DNA from: JAJYVT01 sp027339205
Lineage (GTDB): Bacteria > Actinomycetota > Acidimicrobiia > Acidimicrobiales > RAAP-2
Direction of reading: 5' to 3'
DNA: 17,294 nt
Assembly: GCA_027339205.1 (NCBI GenBank)
Contig: DAHWOV010000066.1
Span: 1 to 17,294, forward strand
The first letter of the stretch is position 1; each line of letters starts with the position of its first letter. This document shows, piece after piece, positions 7,015 to 14,260 of the stretch. Made by a program: the position numbers and the translations under genes. The notes beneath the pieces were generated by a model that was not told the origin of the DNA, made no database searches, and saw nothing but the letters and a program-made list of their open reading frames with translations.

Positions 7015-7839
7015 TCACTCCACCAAGCCGCGGCACAAGAGCACGATCGTGATGAACCTCTCGAACAGGTCGAGCGGGCCGTCCCCGACGAGCGCCGCGG
7101 TGACGTCCCCCGTCCGCTCGACGCCGGCGACGCGGGCTGCCAGCTCCGCATAGTCGCTGCTGTGGAACTGGATCCCGATGCTGGCGGGCAGTGCGATCGC
7201 CGGCAGCCGGGCAGCCGTCGCGCCCTCGATCGCCGCTCTGGCCTCCGCGCGGATCAGCTCGCACGCCGCCTCGGGGTGGAGCGACTCCGCGCAGAACCGC
7301 GTCAGCGACCGCTTCACGACCGCGCTTCGGGCATCCGGGCACAGCGGCGCGAGCTCCGCAGCCGTGACGTCGTCGCCGGTCACGAGGAGGACCGGCACGC
7401 CATGAGCAAGGGCCGCCAGCGCGTTGATCCCCGCTTCCCCGACGACCACGCCGTTGAGGGTGACCTGCGCGATCGCAGCGGGGAAGTACGTGTGCGAGAG
7501 GACGGATCCCCGAGACGACATCGACCCGTGGTACGAGACGAAGAAGACCGCGTCGAAGCTCTCGTCGAGACCCTGCATCATGTACCTCGGCTTGAACCGG
7601 CCCGAGAGGTAGCTCGCTCGTCCGGCGAGCCCGTCCGGATGGAGGTTCGCCATGCGTCCGTGGGAGTCGTTGACCAAGAACCTGTCGGCTCCGGCCTCCA
7701 TCGCGCCGCTGATCGCGGCATTGACCTCCGCGCGCAAGAGCCCCGCGAAGTACGGGTAGTCGGGCGACCCGGGCCGGACGTGCTCCCAGTCCACGACCCC
7801 AGCCGTGCCCTCCATGTCCGACGAGATGAAGACTTTCAC
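7015..7839 (-). CDS. M55 family metallopeptidase (DppA-type D-aminopeptidase)
   Basis: A 274-residue zinc D-aminopeptidase of the DppA family, which removes N-terminal D-amino acids from short peptides and assembles as a ring-shaped decamer in Bacillus. Visible ligands are D8 and E10 in SSDMEG, H60 in NDSHGRM, H104 in SYHGS and E135 in GEAGIN. H116 in SHTYFP matches the proposed catalytic histidine. Length is normal for the family and there is no signal peptide. The GTG start at 7839 follows an AGGGGGG ribosome site and lies 10 bp after the preceding gene, so it closes the hut operon. Linkage with a peptide or ABC dipeptide transporter, usual for dppA, is not seen in this window. The gene is named by family only. 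Confidence 0.88.
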   Translation of the reverse strand: MKVFISSDMEGTAGVVDWEHVRPGSPDYPYFAGLLRAEVNAAISGAMEAGADRFLVNDSHGRMANLHPDGLAGRASYLSGRFKPRYMMQGLDESFDAVFFVSYHGSMSSRGSVLSHTYFPAAIAQVTLNGVVVGEAGINALAALAHGVPVLLVTGDDVTAAELAPLCPDARSAVVKRSLTRFCAESLHPEAACELIRAEARAAIEGATAARLPAIALPASIGIQFHSSDYAELAARVAGVERTGDVTAALVGDGPLDLFERFITIVLLCRGLVE

Positions 7840-7849
7840 GCCGCCCCCC

Positions 7850-8803
7850 TCACTCCTCGACGAGCGCTCTCGGGCGCAGCGTCGGCTCCCTGTCGCCCGG
7901 GGTCATGACCGCGTACACCGACCCGGGCTTGCCTGCGGCGCCGCCGTGGCGCCCGTCGGGCGTGAGCGCGAGCGCGCGCAGCTCGGACCTGAAGGGATCG
8001 GGCAGCGACCGCGCGTCGCGCAGCATCTCGGCGCATGCGTCCGCTGGCGCCAGGCCGGTGGCCAACAGGTCGACGATCCGCCGCGCGCCGCACGAACGCA
8101 TCGCGAGCTCTCCGCGCCCGGTGCACGCCGCTCCCCCGTACCGGAGGTCGCAGTAGTTGCCCGCACCCGGCACCGCGGAGTCGCCCACCCTCCCGGGGTA
8201 CTTCCAGGGGTAGCCGCTCGTCGACACGCCGACGCACAGCTCGCCCGATCCGTCGAGTGCGAGGACGTTGATCGTCCCCCAGGGCCCCTCGTGCGGCGCG
8301 AGCCGGCGCATCAGGGCGCGAGCGCTCTCGCGGTAGCGTCGGTCCCCGTCGGTGGCTCCTTCGCCCTCACCCTCGACGGGCTCGTCCTCGGCACCGAGCG
8401 CTTCGACGTAGAGCCGTCTCGCCTCGGCGGTGAGCAGCGCTCTTCGCTCGAACCCGCACTCCTCGGCGAACAGCTCGGCGCCCGCGCCGACGAGAAGGCA
8501 GTGCTGGGGCATGCGCTCGAGGACCGCTCTGGCGATCGAGATCGGGTTGGGATAGCCCTTCACGCCGCCCACCGCCCCGAAGGCGCGGGTGGAGCCGACC
8601 ATGACCGACGCGTCGAGCTCCACCTCACCACGGGCGTTCGGGAGGCCCCCCGTGCCGACGTAGTGGTCGGACTCGTTGTCCTCGCACACCCGCATCGCCG
8701 CTTCCACCGCGTCGAGCGCGCCGCCGCCTTCGCGCAGGACGGCCATGCCGGCGGGCAGGCCCACTTCGCTCCGCTCGCTGCCGATGATCACCGGAACCGT
8801 CAC
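7850..8803 (-). CDS. Glycosylasparaginase / isoaspartyl peptidase family Ntn hydrolase
   Basis: A 317-residue member of the N4-(beta-N-acetylglucosaminyl)-L-asparaginase family (peptidase family T2), which self-cleaves to expose a threonine nucleophile. The predicted cleavage is between G176 and T177 in PWGTINVLALD. The substrate pocket follows with R205 and D208 in KYPGRVGDSAVPGAGNY, and T228-G229 in ACTGRGE. These spacings match human aspartylglucosaminidase with a constant offset. No signal peptide is present, so unlike the secreted or lysosomal forms it should work in the cytoplasm. It may hydrolyse isoaspartyl dipeptides, asparagine or glycosylasparagine. The GTG start follows a strong AAGGAGGAG site and overlaps the hutI stop in GTGA. 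The acidic Gly/Glu insert at about 138-150 lies in the linker just before the cleavage site, where family members vary. Confidence 0.88.
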   Translation of the reverse strand: MTVPVIIGSERSEVGLPAGMAVLREGGGALDAVEAAMRVCEDNESDHYVGTGGLPNARGEVELDASVMVGSTRAFGAVGGVKGYPNPISIARAVLERMPQHCLLVGAGAELFAEECGFERRALLTAEARRLYVEALGAEDEPVEGEGEGATDGDRRYRESARALMRRLAPHEGPWGTINVLALDGSGELCVGVSTSGYPWKYPGRVGDSAVPGAGNYCDLRYGGAACTGRGELAMRSCGARRIVDLLATGLAPADACAEMLRDARSLPDPFRSELRALALTPDGRHGGAAGKPGSVYAVMTPGDREPTLRPRALVEE

Positions 8804-10023
8804 AGGCTCCTCCTTCTTCGTGGTCCTCGTGCGCTCGCACCTTGCCGCCCGTCGATCAGAGCGCCATCCTTCCAGGTGGCGGCCACGAGCGGGACCCCCG
8901 GCCGGTACGCGAGATGGACGTAGGACGGTGCGTCGAGGATCACGAGATCCGCCCTGGCGCCCGGGCCGAGGTGGCCCACGTCGTCACGCCGGAGCGACCT
9001 CGCGCCGCCGAGCGTCGCTGCCGCGAGGGCCTCTTCGGGCGTCATCCGCAGCTCGCGCACTGCGAGCGCGATGCACAACGGCATGCTCGTCGTGTAGCTC
9101 GTCCCGGGGTTGCAGTCGGTGGCGAGGGCGACGACCGCGCCGGCCTCGAGGAGCCGGCGCGCGTCGGGATACGGCGAGCGCGTCGAGAAGTCGCACGCAG
9201 GGAGGAGCGTCGCGACGGTCTGGGACGCCGCCAGCAGATCGATGTCGCCGCCGTCCAGGTAGGTGCAGTGGTCGGCGGACGCGGCCCCCGCTTCGACCGC
9301 GACCCGCACACCCGGGCCGGGTCCCAGCTGGTTCGCATGGACCCGTGCCCCGAGACCTCGCGCCGCGCCTGCCGCGAGCACCGCCGCCGACTGCTCTGCG
9401 TCGAAAGCGCCCCGATCGCAGAAGACGTCCACCCAGCGGGCGTGGGGCGCGCACGCCTCGAGCATGGGGCCACAGACGAGCGCGACGTAGTCGTCGGGGC
9501 GCGCGGCGTACTCGGCCGGCACCACGTGGGCGCCGAGGAACGTCGCCTCCTCGGTGACCGCGCGCGCCAGCCGGACGAGCCGAGTCTCATCGGCGACGTC
9601 GAGCCCGTAGCCCGACTTGCACTCGAACGTCGTGGTCCCCGCGCGTCTCGACTCGTCCCGGAGCCTCCCGAGGGTGGAGGCGAGCTCCGCATCAGAGGCC
9701 GCCCTCGTCGCTGCGACCGTGGAAGCGATGCCTCCCGCCGTGTAGGGGGTCCCGGCCATGCGCGCCGCGAACTCCTCTGCGCGCTCGCCTGCGAACACCA
9801 TGTGGGTGTGGGAATCGACGAACCCCGGGACGACTGCCCGGCCTGCGACCTCCACCACCTCGTCGCCCGCGCCCTCGGGCGCGGCGGCGTCCGGGCCCGC
9901 CCACACGACGCGCCCTGTGCCGACCAGCAGCGCGGCGTCGTGGACGACGCCGAGGGCTCCGTCCCCCGCGTGCGGGTCGTTGGTCACGAGCTCGCCGATG
10001 TGGCGCAACAGCACCGATCCCAC
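8800..10023 (-). CDS. hutI: Imidazolonepropionase
   Basis: A 407-residue amidohydrolase that opens 4-imidazolone-5-propionate to N-formimino-L-glutamate, the third step of histidine breakdown. Motifs include H72 and H74 in DSHTHMVFAGER, ECKSGYGL at 134-141, FLGAHVVPAEY, DVFCDRGAF, H229 in HANQL, H252 in SADHC, and D303 in TDCNPGTSY. H72, H74, H229 and D303 are the expected metal ligands. The block after the third ligand reads HANQL where Bacillus HutI has HADE and Agrobacterium HAEQ. The start is the GTG at 10023, with G-rich sequence upstream; a second GTG three codons later is possible. It lies 25 bp after hutF and overlaps the asparaginase-like gene by 4 bp. Confidence 0.95.
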   Translation of the reverse strand: MGSVLLRHIGELVTNDPHAGDGALGVVHDAALLVGTGRVVWAGPDAAAPEGAGDEVVEVAGRAVVPGFVDSHTHMVFAGERAEEFAARMAGTPYTAGGIASTVAATRAASDAELASTLGRLRDESRRAGTTTFECKSGYGLDVADETRLVRLARAVTEEATFLGAHVVPAEYAARPDDYVALVCGPMLEACAPHARWVDVFCDRGAFDAEQSAAVLAAGAARGLGARVHANQLGPGPGVRVAVEAGAASADHCTYLDGGDIDLLAASQTVATLLPACDFSTRSPYPDARRLLEAGAVVALATDCNPGTSYTTSMPLCIALAVRELRMTPEEALAAATLGGARSLRRDDVGHLGPGARADLVILDAPSYVHLAYRPGVPLVAATWKDGALIDGRQGASARGPRRRRSL

Positions 10024-10048
10024 GCCCGCCCCCAGCTCCCTTCCGCCC

Positions 10049-11401
10049 TCAATCCTCGCCTGCGGCCCGCACGATCTCCTCGACGACCTCGGCGAGCTCG
10101 TGCGCGACGTCGCCCACCAGCTGGTGTCGGCCCCCGGCGACGACCCGGCGACCGGACACCACGACGTCGGTGACGTCCGCCGGGCTCGCCGCGAACACCA
10201 CGTGCTCGAGGAGCGTCGCCGGGCTGGCGCCCGCCAGCCGCACCGAGGACAGCGCGACGGTCACCAGGTCGGCGCAGGCGCCCGGCGCGATGCATCCCGC
10301 CTCGGGCCATCCGATCGCCGCGTGGCCCGCAGCGGTCGCCGCACGAAGGAGCGCCGCGGTCGCGAACCTCCCGCGCTCGCCCGAGCGCAGACGCTCGTCG
10401 AGCTCGAGCGCCCGCGCCTCTTCGAAGGGATCGATGACCGCGTGGCTGTCGCTCCCGAGCGCGATCGCACAGCCCCCGTCGGCGAGGGTCGCGCCAGGAC
10501 CGATCCCGTCGGCGAGCGCGCGCTCGGTCGTCGGGCACATGCACACGGTCGTGCCCGTCGCGCAGAGCTTGCCGGTGTCCGCCGGACCCAGGTGCGTCGC
10601 GTGCACCACGGTCGTCATCGGACCGAGCGCGTTCGCACGTGCGAGGAGCTCGACCGGGGAAGCGCCGTACGCAGCCTCCACCACGTGGTTCTCCGCGGGC
10701 TGCTCGGAGACGTGGACGTGGAACGGGAGGCCCCGGCCTGCAGCCCACGCCGCCACCTCGCCCGCGGCCCCCGGCGGCACCGCGCGCAGGGAATGTGCAG
10801 CGGCGCCCACCCGCACCCCGACGGAGGGGACGCTCGACACGAGCCGCTCGGCCCGCTCCGCCCACGAACCGACGTCACCGTCGCAGAAGCGCTCCTGGAC
10901 GCCGGCTGCGGGCTCCCCCGGCGCCCGCTCGAGATAGCACGTGTCGAGGAGCGTCAGGCGGATCCCCGCGTCCCGGGCGGCGTCGCACAGCGCGAGGCCC
11001 ATCTCGTTGGCGTCCGCATAGCGCTCGCATCCCGGGGGGTGGTGGAGATAGTGGAACTCGCCGACCGCGGCGAAGCCGGCCAGCACCATCTCGGCGAACA
11101 CGGCGCGCGCGAGCCTCCGGTAGCGGTCGGGGTCGAGCACGCCCGCCACGGCGTACATCTGGTCGCGCCAGCTCCAGAAGGTCCCGGGTCCCTCCGCCCG
11201 ACCGCGCAGCACCCGGTGGAACGCGTGGCTGTGCGCGTTGGCGAAGCCCGGCAGCGTCAGCCCCGGGAGCACGACGTCGCCGGGCTCGCGCCGCGCGCCG
11301 GGCTCGACGGTCGCGATCGCCGCCCCCTCGACGTCGATCGCGACGTCGGCCTCCGCGCCGTCGCCGCCCAGGTAGGCGAACTCGCAGTGGTACCGGCTCA
11401 T
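10049..11401 (-). CDS. hutF: Formimidoylglutamate deiminase
   Basis: A 450-residue amidohydrolase that converts N-formimino-L-glutamate to N-formyl-L-glutamate and ammonia, the fourth step of the five-step hut pathway. Diagnostic blocks are NAHSHAFHRVLRG with ligands H57 and H59, TFWSWRDQMYA, FHYLHHPPG, H230 and E233 in HVHVSEQ, H267 in VVHATH, CPTTERALADG, and D318 in LGSDSHA. Positions agree with Pseudomonas HutF. The ATG at 11401 is chosen because it overlaps the stop of the upstream gene in ATGA and gives the family N-terminus; a reading from 11452 would add 17 unconserved residues. There is no clear ribosome site, which suits translational coupling. The presence of HutF means the organism should finish with a deformylase rather than formiminoglutamase. 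Confidence 0.94.
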   Translation of the reverse strand: MSRYHCEFAYLGGDGAEADVAIDVEGAAIATVEPGARREPGDVVLPGLTLPGFANAHSHAFHRVLRGRAEGPGTFWSWRDQMYAVAGVLDPDRYRRLARAVFAEMVLAGFAAVGEFHYLHHPPGCERYADANEMGLALCDAARDAGIRLTLLDTCYLERAPGEPAAGVQERFCDGDVGSWAERAERLVSSVPSVGVRVGAAAHSLRAVPPGAAGEVAAWAAGRGLPFHVHVSEQPAENHVVEAAYGASPVELLARANALGPMTTVVHATHLGPADTGKLCATGTTVCMCPTTERALADGIGPGATLADGGCAIALGSDSHAVIDPFEEARALELDERLRSGERGRFATAALLRAATAAGHAAIGWPEAGCIAPGACADLVTVALSSVRLAGASPATLLEHVVFAASPADVTDVVVSGRRVVAGGRHQLVGDVAHELAEVVEEIVRAAGED

Positions 11402-12627
11402 GCCGACAGCACCGCCAGGACGCGGGTGAGCGCACGGACGCCCTCGACGCAATCGACCTCGTCCGCGCGCTCCGCGGGGCTGTGACTCACGCCCGAGGGG
11501 TTCCGGACGAACAGCATGGCGGTGGGCACCTTTGCGGCGAGCACGCCCGCGTCGTGGCCGGCACCGGTCTCAATCTCGGGCACCCCGACCCCCACCGCGT
11601 CCACCACCCGGCGGCGCAATGCCACGTCGAAGGCGACCGCGGCGGTCCGCGACTCCTCGAACTGCGCGAGCGTGACCCCATGGCGCGCCGCGGCGGACTC
11701 CGCGCGTGCGACGACGTCAGCCACGATCGACTCGAGCACCGGCTCGTGCCGCGCGCGGGCGTCCAGCCAGGCCTCCACCGACGCAGCGACCGCGTTGGTC
11801 GCGTTGGGGTGGAGCACGGCGCGGCCCACCGTGGCGAGCCCTCCGTGCACGTGAGCCGCGTCACGAGCCGCCAGGACGGTCTCGGCGAACGGGAGCACCG
11901 GGTCCCTGCGCTCGCCCAGCGCGGCGGTCCCGGCGTGGTCAGGCTCCCCGCCGAAGCGGAGCCGCCACCGCCCGTGCGGCCAGATCCCGGTCGCAACGCC
12001 GATCGGCGCTCCCTCGGCCTCCAAGAAGCGGCCCTGCTCCACGTGGACCTCGATGAACGCGGCGAGCCTCGACAGCCGCACGCCGTCCTCCCCGATCATC
12101 GCGGGGTCCGCGCCCGCTGCGCGCATGGCGTCGGCCAGGCTCACCCCGCTGGCGTCGCGTAGCGCCCGGGCACGCGCCGGGTCCAGCTCACCCACCGAGA
12201 GCCGGCTGCCCAGGCACGCGACGCCGAAGCGCGCGCCCTCCTCCTCGGTGAAGGCGACGACCGCGATCGGTCTTTGCGGTACGTGCCCAGCCCCGCGCAG
12301 CTCGTCGAGCGCGAGGAATGCGGACACCACCCCGAGCGGACCGTCGTAGGCACCACCGCCCGGCACGCTGTCGAGGTGGCTCCCTGCGGCGATCGACCCC
12401 GCCCGCGGCGGGCCGTCGGAGGGGTCATGCCCCCACCACGCCCACAGGTTGCCGTTCCGGTCCTGCTCGAACGCGAGGCCCCGCGCGGCCGCCTCGCTGT
12501 GGAACCACGACCGCAGCTCGGCGTCCGCCTCGCCCCACGCGAACCGGTCGTAGCCTCCCTCCTTCCGCCGGCCGATCGGCACGAGCTCGGCCCAGAGCCG
12601 GCGGAAGCGTGTGACGAGCTCGCTCAC
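11398..12627 (-). CDS. M20-type Zn amidohydrolase (allantoate amidohydrolase / N-carbamoyl amino acid hydrolase family)
   Basis: A 409-residue enzyme of the AllC/hydantoinase-carbamoylase branch of metallopeptidase family M20. Two-metal ligands are visible: H84 in GSHLDS, D95 in GGAYDGPLGV, E129-E130 in TEEEGARF, H195 in IEVHVEQG and H382 in SHSPAE. The lid-domain histidine is H231 in GGEPDHAGTAALG. The family cleaves N-carbamoyl or ureido groups from amino acids and allantoate. No other purine-ring or allantoin gene is next to it. Instead it sits between hutH (21 bp) and hutF (4-bp ATGA overlap), so a histidine-pathway role is likely; N-formyl-L-glutamate hydrolysis is a reasonable inference because no hutG is visible. 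It would commonly be labelled allantoate amidohydrolase. The GTG start has a GAGGGAG site just upstream. Confidence 0.88.
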   Translation of the reverse strand: MSELVTRFRRLWAELVPIGRRKEGGYDRFAWGEADAELRSWFHSEAAARGLAFEQDRNGNLWAWWGHDPSDGPPRAGSIAAGSHLDSVPGGGAYDGPLGVVSAFLALDELRGAGHVPQRPIAVVAFTEEEGARFGVACLGSRLSVGELDPARARALRDASGVSLADAMRAAGADPAMIGEDGVRLSRLAAFIEVHVEQGRFLEAEGAPIGVATGIWPHGRWRLRFGGEPDHAGTAALGERRDPVLPFAETVLAARDAAHVHGGLATVGRAVLHPNATNAVAASVEAWLDARARHEPVLESIVADVVARAESAAARHGVTLAQFEESRTAAVAFDVALRRRVVDAVGVGVPEIETGAGHDAGVLAAKVPTAMLFVRNPSGVSHSPAERADEVDCVEGVRALTRVLAVLSA

Positions 12628-12648
12628 GTCTCCCTCACCCGCGCCGGC

Positions 12649-14256
12649 TCACCGGATGGGGCCGGCTGCGGCGGCTGCCGCGTCGACCACCCCGCCCGCC
12701 GCGATGAACTTCTCCGCCGCGGCGAGCTCGGGCGAGGTGAACCTGTCGCGCCCCATCCCACCGACGTGCTCGCGCAGGCTCGCCACGACCGCAGCGGTCG
12801 CCGGAGCCGGAGCGAGCGGCCGTCGCAGCTCGAGCGCTCGTGCCGCGGTCACAAGCTCCACGGCCAGGATCCGCCGGAGGTTCGCGACGGCCAGCCGGAG
12901 CTTGCGCCCGGCGCTCCAGCCCATGGACACGTGGTCCTCCTGCATCGCCGAGCTCGGGATCGAATCGACACTCGCGGGCGCCGCCAGCCTCTTGTTGTCC
13001 GAGACCATCGCCGCCTGCGTGTACTGGGCGAGCATGAGCCCCGAGTCGACGCCGGGGTCGGCAGCGAGGAACGGCGGCAGCCCATGAGACCGCGCGGGGT
13101 CGAGCAGCCGGTCGGTGCGGCGCTCCGCCATCGACCCGAGGTCGGCGATCGCAATCGCAAGGAAGTCCATCGCGTAGCCGAGGGGCGCGCCGTGGAAGTT
13201 GCCGTTGGAGCTCACCTCCCCCGAGTCCAGCACGACCGGGTTGTCGATCGTCGCGGCGAGCTCGCGCTCGGCGACCGCCGCGGCGTGCGACGCGGTGTCG
13301 CGTCCGGCCCCGGCAACCTGCGGGGCGCAGCGGCAGGAGTAGGCGTCCTGCACGCGTGGATCGCCCGTGCGGTGCGAGGCGACGATGGCAGATCCCGCCA
13401 TGACGCGGTACATGTTGTCCGCGCTCACCGACTGGCCCGGGTGGGGTCGGAGCGGCGCGTGGAGCTCCGGCCGGTACGCCTGGTCGGTGCCGAGGAGCGC
13501 CTCCACGCTCATCGCCGCGGTGACGTCGACGGTGCGCAAGAGGAGGTCGAGGTCGGCCAGCGCGAGGATCAGCATCCCGAGCATGCCGTCGGTGCCGTTG
13601 ATGAGCGCGAGCCCCTCCTTGGCGGCCAGGCGCACCGGGGCGATCCCTGCGGCGGCGAGCGCCCGGGCGGCCGGCACTCGGCCGCTCCCGCCCGGCCCGA
13701 GGACCTCGCCTTCCCCCATCATCGCGAGCGCGCAGTGCGCGAGCGGCGCGAGGTCGCCGCTGCAGCCAAGCGAGCCGTGCTCGGGCACGACGGGCGTGAT
13801 CCCCGCGTTGAGCAGGGCAACGAAGGTCTCGGCGATCACCGGCCGGGCTCCGGTCCTCCCGGACGCGACCGTCTTGGCGCGCAGGAACATGAGCGCGCGC
13901 ACGACCTCGCGCTCGACGGGATCGCCCATTCCGGCGGCGTGCGAGCGGATGAGGCTCACCTGCAGCTCGTCTCGCAGGCCCGGGGGGATGTGGCGAGTCG
14001 CGAGCGCGCCGAAGCCGGTGGAGATCCCGTAGGCGGGCTCTGCCGACGCGCCGAGACGCTCGACCGCCGCTCTGGACTCCTCCATGGCGCTGAAGGCGCG
14101 CTCGGTGAGGCGGACCGGGGTGTCCCGGCGCGCCACCGCGACGACCTCGGCCATCGTCGTGCCAGCGCTCCCCAGCTCGACGGGAGCCGCACCCCCAGAC
14201 GGGCGCCCGACGTGGCCCTCGACGTCGCCGGCACCGCCGCTCGAAAGGATGCTCAC
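12649..14256 (-). CDS. hutH: Histidine ammonia-lyase
   Basis: A 535-residue MIO enzyme that converts L-histidine to trans-urocanate and ammonia, the first step of the pathway. The MIO prosthetic group should form from C165-S166-G167 in GSLGCSGDLAPLAH; most family members have Ala-Ser-Gly. Y76 in AYGISTGFG is the catalytic tyrosine. H106 in IRSHAAGMG is the histidine that marks HAL rather than phenylalanine or tyrosine lyases. Other blocks are NGTDGMLG at 220-227, DAYSCRCAPQVAG and E440 in MQEDHVSMG. The GTG start at 14256 lies 4 bp after the hutU stop, with GAAGAG directly abutting it. Family similarity begins near residue 25, so about 20 residues form a Gly-rich N-terminal extension; the ATG at 14154 would cut into the conserved domain. 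Confidence 0.95.
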   Translation of the reverse strand: MSILSSGGAGDVEGHVGRPSGGAAPVELGSAGTTMAEVVAVARRDTPVRLTERAFSAMEESRAAVERLGASAEPAYGISTGFGALATRHIPPGLRDELQVSLIRSHAAGMGDPVEREVVRALMFLRAKTVASGRTGARPVIAETFVALLNAGITPVVPEHGSLGCSGDLAPLAHCALAMMGEGEVLGPGGSGRVPAARALAAAGIAPVRLAAKEGLALINGTDGMLGMLILALADLDLLLRTVDVTAAMSVEALLGTDQAYRPELHAPLRPHPGQSVSADNMYRVMAGSAIVASHRTGDPRVQDAYSCRCAPQVAGAGRDTASHAAAVAERELAATIDNPVVLDSGEVSSNGNFHGAPLGYAMDFLAIAIADLGSMAERRTDRLLDPARSHGLPPFLAADPGVDSGLMLAQYTQAAMVSDNKRLAAPASVDSIPSSAMQEDHVSMGWSAGRKLRLAVANLRRILAVELVTAARALELRRPLAPAPATAAVVASLREHVGGMGRDRFTSPELAAAEKFIAAGGVVDAAAAAAGPIR

Positions 14257-14260
14257 CTCT

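Noticed and set aside
11398..12627. Reading the M20 enzyme as evidence for an allantoin pathway
   Set aside because: No other ureide-pathway gene (ring-forming oxidase, ureidoglycolate enzyme) adjoins it; its neighbours are all histidine-degradation genes. The deacetylase-fold hydrolase at the left edge is more than 10 kb away in another operon.
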